Source: Nissolia schottii
Lineage: Eukaryota > Streptophyta > Magnoliopsida > Fabales > Fabaceae
Assembly: GCA_003254905.1 (NCBI GenBank)
Contig: QANU01020924.1
Location: forward strand, 1-64,000
Direction: 5' to 3'
DNA: 64,000 nucleotides
Both the position numbers and the translations under genes were made by a program. The notes beneath the pieces were generated by a model. It ran no database searches and was not told the DNA's origin. It saw only the letters and a list, made by a program, of their open reading frames with translations. This document shows, one piece after another, positions 45,760 to 58,445 of the stretch (its first letter is position 1; each line of letters begins with the position of its first letter).

Positions 45760-46697
45760 GGTTATCAAAATCACGTGTTAACTCGTAAACTTGTACGAGT
45801 TTACGTTCCTAGATAGTAAAATCAAGCTGACTCGCATGTAAACTCGTTTCTGGGTAAACTCGTGTAAACTCGCATAAAATAGTTTGCTGGCGAGTTCAAG
45901 AGTTTACCATAGTTGGGTTTTTAAGGACAAAACAAGCAAAATGACGTCGATTTGCACGACTCTGAGTTTTTAGATTTAGATCGTTTGAGTGTTTTAGAGT
46001 TGTCATTCATAGTTGCGCATGCAATCGTGCTCCGTCGTGCCATCGTGCTCCGTTGTGCTCCGTCGCTAATCCATTGCCTGTATTTCATCCTTTGCTCAGA
46101 GATCTTTCCTACCAGGGTGTATGGCTTCTGCATCGCTATCTGTGCTTTAGTGTTTTGGATTGGAGATATCATTGTCGCATACTCGCTTCTTGTGATGCTT
46201 AGTACTATGGGACTCGCTGGTATCTTCGGTGTTTATGTTGTTGTGTGTGTCATCTCCTGGATATTTGTGTTCTTGAAGGTTCCAGAAACAAATGCCATGC
46301 CCCTCGAAGTCATCACCGAATTCTTTGTTGTCAGCTCAAAGCAGGTTACTTCTGTCAAGAATGAGTGACTTTGTTCTTTATATACATTTGCTATGTTGGT
46401 TGCTCAACACACCGCCTCTCTCTTTTGTTGATAGATTTTGTTTGTCATTAAGTTTAAGTGAAGGAGGATATGTTCTGGTTCAAACATATGTATTATGTAT
46501 GAATTGAACTTAGAACTCATATATTTCATTTTTATTTGTGTTTTGTTATGGAGTTAAAAGTATTTATGAATTTCAAGTTTTATTAAATATCTTTTTGTAA
46601 CATAATAATTTTTTAAAAGATTTTTTTAATAATAGGTAAATTAGTACGTGTTTACGAAGGCTCCACGAGTTTACGTAAACTTTTAAATTTAATAACC
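45760..46697 (+). mobile_element. Pack-MULE-like element carrying a transporter fragment
   Basis: The left end GGTTATCAAAATCACG and the reverse complement of the right end (GGTTATTAAATTTAAAAG) match at the tips. Both ends hold repeated ACGAGTTTACG/AACTCGTAAAC words, giving sub-terminal inverted repeats over about 80-130 bp. Flanks are CATATATAT (45751-45759) and TATATATAT (46698-46706), an 8-9-bp possible target duplication that is weak because it lies in TA-rich DNA. The cargo is host coding sequence, not transposase. A Mutator-type origin is inferred from the TSD size and gene capture. Confidence 0.6.
46087..46368 (+). pseudogene. Captured C-terminus of a tonoplast sugar transporter (TST/TMT)
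   Basis: From ILCSEIFPTRV at 46087 to the stop at 46366-46368 the frame encodes two or more membrane helices (ICALVFWIGDIIV, FGVYVVVCVISWIFVFL) and PLEVITEFF. This closely resembles the last exon of Arabidopsis TMT1-type vacuolar monosaccharide transporters. The sugar-transporter PETKG signature is changed to PETNA, and R to Y after FPTRV. The frame is open upstream to 45952, adding 45 non-transporter residues, so a chimeric 138-residue protein could be read. The transporter's first ten or so helices are absent, so transport function is not expected. Confidence 0.8.
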
Positions 46698-46706
46698 TAT
46701 ATATAT

Positions 46707-48575
46707 ATATATATATTGCCCCAGGAAAAAAAAAATGTTGCTGATAGAATATATCAAGGGAGCGCCGACAGAAAAACTTCCTCGCTTTTGTAAAAGAAAA
46801 AAAAAAAGAAAAATATGATTGAAATCTTTTTAGGAGTTATAATGATATTTGAAAAGAATGAGAACATGTAAAATCATCAAGTGTGGGACCCAATTTCACA
46901 TCGCTAAAATACAGCCTCATGTGTGATTTGCACTTTTTCTAAATATCAATGACTAAAATTAATTTTTTAATATGTACGGTCAAAAGGAAAGTGGCATGCA
47001 GGGGAGGTATGCTCTATCAAGTCATATTAGAGCAAAGCCTTAGTAACCCTTAAATAAGCAGTTTCATATACACCTTGGATTTCGTTTTGTTGATCTTGAA
47101 CATATTCTTCATTCAAAGATCCATTTTTTAAAAAAAGAAAAAATGAAAAAAATTATTTATATATAGAGTATAGATACTCAAAATGACATGTTCGCAATTT
47201 AAATAAGTTTAAATTTTTGTTAAGTAAGAGCTGATCATAATATCAGTCGAGAATGGATTTACAACTGTCAGTGAAGATAAAATCTGAATTCCATATTTAA
47301 ATTAAATTACATAATTGAAATCTATTCCTATTTAAAATCGCAATCAATACATATGCTAATATAGATATCTCAATCTCTTTGAGTACAAATAATTAAACTG
47401 AAAATACGAACAACATGCCGAAGAAAGACATAGAAGTCAAGAAAGATATAAAAGGAGGTCAGAGTTGAGAGAGCATGGCATAGGGAATCAAATCATGAAT
47501 GTGAGATTTGAGTTGTTTAAGTCCAAGTGGGTTAGGTCCTTTCATAGGAAAAAAGCCCACTACACTATGTTCAAACAAATAAAATTTCAAAGATTAAGTA
47601 ATCAAATCCGCATTAAGTTTCCTCTTCACTCTTTCCTTGTAACTAAGGATTGGTTATATGATTTGCATTTTAATTTTGTTAATGGATAGTGACATCATAA
47701 GCACAAAGATTGGCTCCTTGATATGTACCACCACACAAGCTCTTATTTGCTTATGACACCAAGAAAACAGGCTTTTTGCTTAATTTGATTCTCAATGACA
47801 TGATTGCTCTCTCATTCCCCCTCCCACTATCATCCATAACGATTCGAAGTATTTAAGAATAATTGGTAAAAGGCAACCACTTTATGTAAAAACCAAAAAA
47901 AAAAAAAAAAAGTCTAGATCTTCACCCAATTCTACATAGTTTCCAAGTAAGAATACTTCGTTCCTAATATGGCTAAATTTAGGTTTGAATGAGCAAAAAT
48001 TGTGTATATGTTGCTAACATCTATGGCCTAACATGTTTGGTGAGAACCAAAATTGAGAATAAGAGATATGAATGTATAAGAATTTCAGTGAGTCTGATCC
48101 AAAAAATTAGCTAGCTCTATAGAAGAGTATTGTCCAAGTTATTAATTATAAATGATACTTTGACGTCATGGATAGCCAATACGAGATTTAACGCATGTTA
48201 TATATGTATTATTTACGACGTGAGATTTGTAGAACTGAATATATTTCCAGTCTAATGTCAAGTATATAGAATAAACTCTTATATCATACTAGAATTGAGT
48301 GAACTTAACTTAATCAAGAGCTAACTTAAAAGTATTAACCAAGCTATTAATTATAAATTGCAATTTAGCGTGTTTATTTTGTTGAATAGTGAATTGTAAC
48401 TGCATAATTTAAGCATACTGCGTATTGAGATGGTACTTCTCAAGGATAATTTTGTAATTTAAAGCGCTATGCAATTTTAACTTTGTCTTCATTTAGTCCG
48501 CCAAAAAAAAGGATGAGAGCAATTACTTGTGAGTTTACAATTGACATTTATGTTTGTATGCTCTTACGCAAATGG

Positions 48576-48621
<46 letters not shown>

Positions 48622-50619
48622 AACCTTAAATCTCATGCATTTTGGTCATTTTCTAAAGCATATTACATTAAAACCATCGAAACTTATGCATATGCAACCT
48701 AATTTCATGGCATATGCTAGTGTCCCATAAAATATGCATCAAATTCACTTTCCTCCGAGATTTCTATGTCGCCCCCAAACAATCAAGCAGGTTATTCTAC
48801 TAATGTACAAACATTTAATTCCAAAACTTGTAAACTATAGAAGTATCCAAGTATTTTCCTAATAACATACATTAGAGTTTCTCTAGCTAGCAATTTGCAA
48901 TTAAGTTTTCCCCCTCAATTAAACTATAGTTCCCAGCAACCACCGGCATCCGAAAAAGACCCAGGACAAAAATACCTTAAACTAGGTTAATTTAAGCATG
49001 TAATCTGACAATTAATTAAAGTATGGATTTGGCATTGTTACGTACTAGATGGAATTATATTAATTAATTATTATTTTCCACCTATTGATTGTCTAATTAA
49101 AGAAGGTTTCCAAGAAGCTAGCTAGGGATGCTAGCTTGTTGGCGGTAACAACAACGTTCGGGTATAACTTGATTTGCCCAACTTCTTTTTTAGACCACAT
49201 GTATCTTTCTATTGAAGGTAAATACTGCTCGACTCAGGAAGTATCTTTAGGGTAACAAACTACTCCCTTCCGAGTTTTAACCCACCTACATATTCAAGGC
49301 TTGAATTCAAGATCTCTAGTTAAACTAGCTAGAACAATATCTGTCAGTTGATATACAAGCTTCTTGGTGATTTGATTTGACCAATTATATAAACTAAATT
49401 AATTAACTATTTGTTGGTTGATTAAAATACTCAATTATATTGAAGTGGACGTCACAATTGCTTTTGGGACAAAGAAAAAGATCCATGGCTCAATCATGCT
49501 TAAAAGTTGATTTGTTTTTGGGTTAATTAAAAAAAGTTGAACAAATGCTTGTGGTGCTTTGTTTAGATCAAGCTAGCTACACATGCACCAACCTTAACAA
49601 ACTATTTAGGGAAAATGCTCTCCAACGTGTGTCAAACTTTGAACTTTAATCGTTAGGTTTATTAATTGAATCAAAACAATATTATAAATTGCAGTCATGT
49701 TCTTTGAATTGCTATTTGCATAATTAAAATTTGATTGCACGGATAATGAGGGAAAGGTCACCTTAATTGATTGAATTTGGAACAATATTAATTAGGTAAA
49801 CTAGTGTTTCCAACAACAGATATTCAGCACGAAGTAGGAGGGATATAATGGAATTATTCAACGAATATGTTTAACATATACATACCTACACACTAACCCT
49901 GTCATGTTGACATTGTATTTTTTTTTATTTTTTTCTTAGAAAATTATATTTAATAATAGTTTTCGTAATGAAGACTAAAACGGAACGGTCAATATATAGT
50001 CCAAATATTAGTTTATTTAGATTTTGGATCATCATTTCAACTAACAAATTCAAATTTGATCTTAGACTGTGATATCCAAAGATTGCATATTTAATTGTGC
50101 TCCCTTTGCTCTTCTACTGACATCTTTATGATTATGAAAATTGAAATCAAGCATTGATTGGATTATTTTTTGGTAAGGTTCATTGGATTTGGTGGGCGAA
50201 AATCAATCCATTAATTATTCAAGATAAATCATTATTAAAAATAAAAATTATTGAATAAAAACGCACGATTTTTCTTAGATAAAACACGTGAGTATCGAAG
50301 ACTCTAATTAGATTAATAGTAATACTAAAAAAAAAAAAAAATCTGATGTCAAATACTTGACTGTTTCAACTAACGTTAATTTGGCTGTCTATCTTATTCT
50401 TCACATTAAGTCTAATTAGTTAAAATTCTTTATAAAAACTACCGAAACTGTTTGCCTAAAGGTACCACAATTGTAATTAAATGATATTACCGTTTAAAAA
50501 AATGCTATAATTCTTGGGTTTGAATGCTCAGTAACGTCTGGCATTGAATCCAATATAAATTGGTATAATTTCTTTCTTTCAATCAATAAGTCACAATAAT
50601 ATGCATTGAAACACATTCA
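46707..50619. other. Non-coding AT-rich DNA, no gene seen
   Basis: Contains the (TA)n tract at 48581-48619, an A tract at 47897-47911 and another at 50328-50341. No domain-bearing ORF on either strand. Confidence 0.5.
48581..48619. repeat. (TA)n microsatellite
   Basis: About 19 TA units without interruption. Confidence 0.95.
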
Positions 50620-50624
50620 CCGCG

Positions 50625-50816
50625 TGTTATAGATTGCAATTAGATGCATTGATTCAGTGAGTTTCATTGATGGAGCAAAGCTCAATTTATACAAGTATTA
50701 GTGGCGGGAAAGTTAATTAACACTAATAGTAAATTAGGCTAACAAAATTAGTTTTTCTAACTTATATGACGAAAAACTAACTATAGTTTATTCTATCCTA
50801 AATACAAAGGGTAATT
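50625..50816 (-). repeat. 3' LTR of Copia-4
   Basis: Begins TGTTATAGATTG on the plus strand and shares TTTCATTGATGGAGCAAAG and CTCAATTTATACAAGT with the right LTR. The inner edge is set by alignment with 61923-62120 and is uncertain by about 10 bases. Confidence 0.8.
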
Positions 50817-52300
50817 AAAACAACCCCACAAATGCAGGTATATATATTAATGATGCCTAGCTTGGACACGAGAAAGAAACATTGAGGATACTTCAATGGC
50901 TTGGTTAAGAGGTCTATTCGTTGGTGCTGGGTGGAAACATGCACAAGACGGATTGAGCCATTGTTGACCTTTTCATGAATGAAATGACAATCGATTTTCA
51001 CATGTTTCGATCTTTCATGAAAATTTGGAGTTGAGGCAAGGTGGATTGTGTCATGGTTGTCGCAGAAGGCAGTGGAAGCTGTCACTATGATTTCAAAGTC
51101 CTTAAGAATGACAGTGAGCCATGTTAACTCACTTGTAAACCCAGCAAGGGCCCTGTAATCAGCCTCAACTGAAGACCTGAAAATCGTAGGTTGCTTCTTT
51201 GATTTCCACGAAATCAAGGAATCTGCAAGGAAGACTCAAAAGCCTGACATGGAGCAATGTGTGTCATTATAGCTCCTCCAATCTACATCAGCATATGCCT
51301 GCATATGAAGTTTGGATTTGGAGGAAAACCTCAAGCCTTGTTTAGCAATGGCTTTGAGATAGCAAAGGAGGTATTGTAGAGTTTGCAAATTAGGAGTTCG
51401 CGGCTGAGACATATATTGACTCATCTTGGTGACACAATAAGAAATATTCAGATGTGAAATGGTGAGATGCTTCAATCTTCCCACTAGGCGTCTATAAAGT
51501 GAAGGATCAGACAAAAGTTCTCTTTCTGTGGCATTAAGCTAAGTATGATAATCCATAGGCAACCGATTCGGTTTGGAACTAGTTAAGCCAATTTCGTCGA
51601 GGATGACAAGAGTGTACTTGCGCTAAGAAAGACATATTCCTTGAGTGGAGCGAGCTATTTCAAGCTTGAGAAAGTACTTTAGCTCACAAAATATTTTGAG
51701 CTTGAAGCAAGGTTGCAATTGTTGTTGTACCTTAAGCATTTGATCCTAGTTGGGATCGGCCAAGATAATATCATCAACATATACCAATAGAATGACCAAA
51801 TCAGAACTAGAACCAATGCTAAACAAAGAGTAATTAATCTTATAGAGTTTGAATCCAAGGCCAATGAGAGCTGAAGAGAACTTATGGAACCAATGGCGTG
51901 AGGCCTGTCACAAGCCATACAAAGACTTATTTAACTTGCAAATGAGCTTCTTATCCTGAGTGGAATAGCCAAGTGGTAGGTCCATGTACACTTTCTCAAA
52001 TAAGCCACCATTGAGGAAAGTGTTATTGACATCAAGTTGAAGAAGATGCCAATTATGAACACTCGTAATGGAAAGTAGTAACCTGATTGTAGTTAATTTG
52101 GCTACTGGTGAAAATAAAATCAACCCTAGCCTGTTGAGTGTACCCTTTACCACGAATCTTGCCTTATATCTTTCCACCTCCCAATTAGATAGATATTTCA
52201 TCGTGTAGACCCACTTACACCCTATAATGTGTTTGCTAGGAGGAAGAGAAACTATTGTCCAAGTATGATTATCCTCAAGGGCTGCCAATTCTTCCTGCAT
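50817..52300 (-). pseudogene. Copia-4 reverse transcriptase and RNase H
   Basis: Minus-strand pieces: 51908-52300 carries HIIGCKWVYTMKYLS, ARFVVKG, FSPVAKLTTIRLL, LDVNNTFLNG and LNKSLYGL (start of RT). About 51679-51900 holds the active-site area in broken frames (the minus strand shows LLVYVDDIIL-like codons near 51760-51790). 51236-51514 has YRRLVGRLKHL and ADVDW; 50798-51217 has ISWKSKKQPTI, RSSVEADYRALA, AFCDNHDTIHLA and HERSKHVKIDCHFIHEK (RNase H). At least four frame breaks. Confidence 0.82.
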
Positions 52301-52846
52301 AGCCTTCTACCAAAGTTGAGATTTTATTGCTTGATGGTAGAATGTAGGCTCAAGAATTGCATTTACTTACAGATAAAAGATTTAAAGGCTGGATTGAGAT
52401 TATCATAAGAGACATAGTTTGCAATAGGGTAGAGTGTGCTATGCTCATAATCTTTTAGATTTAGATGTGAGGGAGGTTTGTGGGTTCTAACTGGTCTAGT
52501 TGGTAATTCTGAAGAAATGGTAGAATCAACAACAAGGTTAGTAGTGGTAGGTGATGAGGAGTCACTTTTTGAATCAGAATCACAGGATGAAGAGATATGA
52601 GCATGTGACACAGGAAAAGGAGGATCAGTAGAGAAATTAGAAATCAATATTGGCAGAACTACATTAGAGAACAGGTTTGGTGTAGTAGCATGAGGATGAA
52701 CATCATAGAAGGGAAAAAGGTGCTCGTGAAATTTCACATCCCTACTGATAAAAATATGGCCTATGTGGAGGTCAAATAATTTATAACCCTTATAACTAAG
52801 AAGTTAACCAAGTAAAATAGAAGGTATTGCTCTTGATGTGAATTTG
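52301..52846 (-). pseudogene. Copia-4 integrase-RT linker
   Basis: A serine/proline-rich stretch with FHEHLFPFYDV, PTRPVRTHKPPSHL and YPIANYVSYDNL is the linker seen between integrase and RT in plant Copia elements (ORF 52363-52737). The integrase end (ILLGY-like, ISRDVKFHE) borders LTR A, which splits the gene at 52846/54803. Confidence 0.7.
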
Positions 52847-54797
52847 TGTCACGCCCGAACTTAGGACGTGACTGCATGTAGGGCAACTGCGCTACGGAAG
52901 CTATGGCGTGACATACTAATCATGCATGAAATGCTCAAAATGATAAATAAATAATAATCGTTCTTATATAACTGGTTCAAAATCAATATTGAATTATATC
53001 ATATGACAATTGAAATGAAATGCTAGAATGCTATTAAAGGATCCTGCCCTAGGTGTCTGGAGCATGATTGTAACTACTCAGGTAGTCCCTACTACGAAGC
53101 AAAGCTTACCACTGATGTTTGAAATCCTCGCTCACTAGGCGAGGGGACCGTTCTCATTAATCTCAGCCGAATCTGAAAATGTTATTGACAGAGGGGTGAG
53201 TTGTCAACTTAGTGGCGGGTACCTTGGTATCACTCATATAGTACATGCGGCATATAATGGCATATAGATACATACATGTATACTGAAGGAAAAAGTATGG
53301 TAATAAAGCATATATACAACTGATTTCTAAAAGGAATTGAATAACTGAAATAACTGATAAAACCGAATGTAGTGAATAACTGGATAAACTGCGCTACTAA
53401 CTGGAAAGTAAAATTGTATGTATGCCCACGTCCTACGTCCTTGGCGGAGGAGCACAATTCAAGGGAGCCGCAGTTCAACCTCACTTCACTAGGATAAATT
53501 TGGGTGGTTTCAGTACACACAACCCGGATATCTATGAGGGTACGCATACCCTAACTCTGAGGAGCCTAACACTCACCTAATCTGCTAAATTTGGAAGGCC
53601 ACGCATGCCATAATTTGACGAGCCTGGCACTCATAACTATCTACTACTAAGTCTGGGTTGTGAGGTCATTGACCCCGTACTGCTCTAAGTCATCTATCCT
53701 GTGATCTACTATTTGTAAAGTCTTTTAGGGAGCTGTCTTTGATTACCCATGTTGTTAAGGCCTAAGGCTACTGATTATGACAAGTGTGTCCTACTTAGCT
53801 AATCTTGTTTATTAGTCCGAATTCAATGACTAAGGTCCCACACTTAGGACAAGATTCCCAGGTAAGAGAGATACGTCACAAACAGACATCTTAAGTACGA
53901 AGTCTTGCCTTAACCAGAACCTGCCCCTTGTTAGGGTTCATACCTTAATTGGAGTATTTACTTAAAGTTTTATTATATAAGCCTAACCAAGCAATTCTAA
54001 GGGATATCATATCTAAAGGTCTAGGTCTCTGTCCTAACATAGCATGGCATAGCATATCATAGTATACCATAAGCATAAACACATGGCATATAATATATCA
54101 CATAAGCATGGAATTGACTGAACATCTATATGAATAACTAAATAACTACTAGCATGTTATGGCACAACTAACTCTATTGATGGACCACCAAAGTGGAATT
54201 ATTGATGCACCGGAATCGCTATTCACCTGGAATGTCGTGGAAAGAAGGAACGCTAGCACTAGGGGCTACAAACGGTGTGCGTTGGCACTTGGAAAGCCAA
54301 CAAAACCACCATCAGAAACTCACAAAGAAATTTTTTAACTGGTAGGCCCCGCAGTAGCGGTCTGGTATCGCTACAGCGTTCTGGCATCGCCACGGCATCC
54401 TGCAAACTACTGTGGGCCACCACCAACATGGTGGCGGTGCTGGGGCCTACTACCCTTGGTCATCCTAAAAGGAATGGGTACCTAGTATTGTCTCAAAAGG
54501 GAGAAAAGAAAACTGAGCACAAATCTAAAATAGTAGAAGAGTCTGAAGCTCTAAACGAGTTGGAATGGGGGGAGAGCTCTATTTATAGGAGAAATGATGA
54601 CCAAAGGAGTAGGTCAGGCCCCCAAAAATGTGAATCCAAAGAAAAAACACAGAGTTGAGTTTGGTGTGTGTCTTGCGCGAGTTGTTTATGTCTCGCGCAA
54701 GACACAATTTGTCATGCATCTCGCATGAGATGCATAAGCGCCTCACGTGAGACCTAGCTTTTTATTATTATTATTATTATTTTTAAGGGTCGTCACA
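52847..54797 (-). repeat. Solo LTR A (long Gypsy-type LTR)
   Basis: 1,951 bp with TG...CA ends (plus strand TGTCACGCCC...CGTCACA) and a perfect 5-bp target duplication ATTTG (52842-52846, 54798-54802). No internal domain is attached, so it is a solo LTR left by recombination. The minus-strand TATA (CTATAAATAGAGCTC, about 54575-54588) shows it points left. Its last 130 bp carry three palindromes. It has strong similarity, reversed, to LTR C. TGTCACG-type termini and large size suggest a Tekay/Del- or Tat-like family; this is not proven. Confidence 0.93.
54668..54751. repeat. Three consecutive palindromes in LTR A
   Basis: First, a perfect 14-bp inverted repeat GTGTCTTGCGCGAG/CTCGCGCAAGACAC (54668-54681, 54692-54705; 10-base loop). 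Second, a perfect 9-bp one ATGCATCTC/GAGATGCAT with a 4-base loop (54714-54735). Third, the 10-bp palindrome CTCACGTGAG (54742-54751). They lie at the upstream (U3) end of the LTR in its own orientation. Confidence 0.9.
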
Positions 54798-54802
54798 ATT
54801 TG

Positions 54803-55297
54803 TATCTATATGATGGCAAAGTAGAAGCATAACACAAACTACCAAAAGTTCTGAATTAACTATAATGTGGTTGTTTTTGCATTAGAAGCTCATAAGGGAT
54901 GGCCATTTAAAGTAAGGAAGTAGGATCCCTATTGATAAAAAATGCGGCAGTGCATACTCTCCCTAAAGGTAATAGGAACTCTAGACTGAAAAAATAATGC
55001 TCTACTACATTCAACAAGTGTTGGTATTTGCGTTCTACTATACTGTTTTGCTTAGGCTTTTCCACACATGAAAATTGATGGATAATACCATTCTACTGTA
55101 GAAAATTAGATATGACCATTTTTTTGCATTATCTGATCATTGTTGCTTAACTTTGGCACCAAATTAGGTCTCAATCAACTTGAAAAACTTGATAAGAAGT
55201 GAGTTAGCTTCTGATTTTTGTGCCATTAGACAAACCCAAGTGACACGTGTAGAATCCTCAACAATAGTACATCTTACCACCATGAGTTAGAGTATGG
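54803..55297 (-). pseudogene. Copia-4 integrase, second half
   Basis: The minus strand reads TIVEDSTRVTW, LMAQKSEANSLL (after the first D region), and further along FMCGKA and VECSRALFF-like words in changing frames, the late integrase core. It is separated from its first half by LTR B. Many stops. Confidence 0.7.
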
Positions 55298-56399
55298 TAT
55301 GTGTCACACCTGAAACTCAGGAGTGATAGCACATAGGGACACTATCCTTACAGAAGCTCTATCGGACTAAAACTACTGTTCATGAAAAATAATAATTGAA
55401 TTAATTGTATTTTAAAATACTTCTTATTTCAAATAAAAACATAAAATTTGTATGTACATGCATAACTAAAAATAAATTATGCCGCTAATTCTAACTAAGC
55501 ATGATATCTGAAAACCCTGCCTATGACCCCACTGGAGCAACTACTAACTGACACACTAATTTCTCCCCTACAAAGTGGAGCTTATCGCTGACTTAAATAC
55601 TGGTACAGCCACTGCACTAAAGGATCAATTCTGCGGTCCTCACGTGTCTGAAACCAAAAGATGAGGGGTAAGTTCATCACTTAGTGGTGGATACCACAGT
55701 ACCACTCACATAGCACACATTGAAACAAGTTTAATAATAAAACAATATCTAAATGATACATGTATACATATAGAATACTAACATGGCATATACAGTCTAA
55801 AAACATACTGAGATTAATGGAAATCATGCGATTGGATAACTATACAAACATTGGGTCACACTGTAGATAATAACATTGTTGCTGATTTTTTTGAGTTGCA
55901 TGTGAGGTCTTACGGTGTATTTACACAACCTATCTAGTTGAACAACAGTGTCACACAAGCTACTAAGAATGAATATGTCCGCCCACACCAGGACGCATCC
56001 TTTCAGTATTGGGTACGTTGAACCCATAAGGAACACTGAGAATCTATGGGTCTGTTGAACCCATATCTGGGACTCACCGAGTATGCTAAACTCATGCCAA
56101 CAAGGAAAATAGATGTAGGGTCTTACGATATATTAGGACAACCAGCCTGTCTGTTCTTCACTAGGTCACAATCATAACACACTATACTCGAACAACCACT
56201 TGAGCAACTATCTGAGTTATATTCATCTGAACATGATCCTAACCTATCACTAATAAGGGTATCCACTATTCTATCTGAGATACTGGTTGTATGGGTTGCT
56301 AGATCAGTTGCGTGCTTTAGGTTACCGGAGTTTATCTATGTTACTGTATTTATTATCCTAACGTCTACATGTCATTTTGGGGGTTACTAATTATATCAA

Positions 56400-57560
56400 A
56401 TTACTAGGTTTAGTTTTGTTACTAAGATTTTTTACTTAACTGAACTACTATAACTGAATAACCTAATGATCTTGAGGACTATGGCTTACGTCACCTATCA
56501 TTGACCAACTGACAGCTGATGAACGATTGTTGGTTACTCTAACTCATTGTGTCGGTTAATTGGACTTACTTCCTTGGTTGGTGGTGTTGGTTAACTAGTC
56601 TGATACCTTATGCTGGTTTAATTATTTACACATGGACTGACTACTCTCACCATTACCACTATCTGTTATGGCTACGCTAACTATGAACTTATGGTGACTG
56701 AGTACTTTAGGAAAACTGTACTGATTGATGGTTCCTATGAGGATTCTACCTTATTGTCACTGACTGGCTAATCTAGCTTTACTAACTATGATGACTGGCT
56801 AATTTGACTTCGAATACAACGGCTAAGCTTATGTTGATTTAGTATTCTATCATGGTTACACTATCTAACTGTGTAGTGACTACTTCCTCATGATCATTAG
56901 TTATACCAGGATGATGCACTAACTAATTGCTACGTAATTGATGTGACTTGGCTGGTTAACTATCTTACAACTACAATTGGCTAGCTGCTACTTCTATACT
57001 AACTGACCATTGGGGCTAAGGTGGGTACTACTATGTTGACTATCCTATTCTGGTTAACTACAAACAGATCTGGCTTGATCGGTTAACTGTCCTGCAGTTA
57101 TCACGAGTTCATGGCGTCTATGCTTGACTACATGTTACCTCTGTATTGTCTAACTAATAGGGGATATTGGTAAGTACTACTATGGTGGCTAACTACCTTA
57201 TTTAGGGTGACTACAAGTTGTTGGATGACCACTAATGGTTTACTAGATATAGGTTGGGTTAATTGTTATGACCTCGGAACAGGGGTGTTACTACGTTGGA
57301 CTAAATTTTGGAGTTTATTGATGGCTATTGTTACTAGACTACTTTTTTACTATGGGAATTATGTTGGATAAATAGTCTATGGATACATTAGATCCAAGGA
57401 CAGGTCTTACCAAGTATGTTGGACTCATGTCGAGGTACTGATCCTATACAACTGATCTAGGTTAATTATAAAGTCGAGTTTGTTATCCTTAGATTCCCAT
57501 GGTACACGTAATTATGATGGTAATTATCTTGATGATCTAACTACGACTCATGTATGCTGA
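56400..57560. repeat. Degenerate tandem-like repeats within LTR B
   Basis: Variants of GGTAAGTACTACTATGGTGG, GGTTAACTAYCTTA and GACTGGCTAATTTGAC recur with irregular spacing of roughly 110-150 bp (for example 57021, 57168 and 57283). LTRs A and C lack this stretch. No coding capacity. Confidence 0.5.
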
Positions 57561-57786
57561 TTTTATCGTTATACCTGTATAACCTATATTACTAACAATT
57601 ATGGAAAGCCCGACAAAATCATGTCATGTCATAACTAAATGTATAAGTCTATACCCAAGCCTATACATGCAAGCAACAGTGAGCATATACTAAATAAACA
57701 ATTAACTAAATTAATTAATTAATTAATTGAATAATTAAATACATAAATAATTAAATAAATAAATAACTGCCAAAATAAAACACAAC

Positions 57787-58407
57787 TGTAACAACCGAAG
57801 TCGCTTCACAAGGGCCTAAGTCAATTTTGGAGACATGCTACAGTGCATATAGCGCGCTCCAAAGCGCTACTACTGATCAGAAATCTTAATTTGTTCCCCC
57901 GGGCCAGAAGAGGGCCCGACTCGCCCTTTTAGCGACCTCTTCGACTATATATAGAGCTCTCATCTTCCCCCTTTTCAACTCGCTTAGAGTTTCAAACTCT
58001 CTTCCTCTCTAGAACGAAGTTTTTGCCAAGTTTCCTCTCTTTTTTTGTGAAGATGCGACGTCTTCACCTAGAGTAGGTAGTCAATCCTTTTAAGGATGGC
58101 CTAGGGTAATAGGCTCCAGCGTTGCTACTTTGGTAGTAGCGGCCCTATGGCAGTCCATGACCACCGTGACGATGTCAGATCGCCGTGGCGATGCTAGATC
58201 GGTACCACAAGGCCTATAGTTATGTTTTTCTTATGAGTTTTTGATGGTGTGGTGTTTGTTGTACATTCCAGGTGCTAACACTACGCCGCTTAGAGCTCCC
58301 AATGCCAGTGCTCATTAGTTCCAAGACATTCTAAGTGAGTGAAAGTCTCGGAACATCGACGGTTCCACTTCAGTGGTCCATCATTAGAGTCAGTTGTGCA
58401 TCATAAC

Positions 58408-58445
<38 letters not shown>

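Noticed and set aside
54275..54658. 127-codon ORF
   Set aside because: Lies wholly within solo LTR A, opposite to the LTR's own orientation; no known domain.
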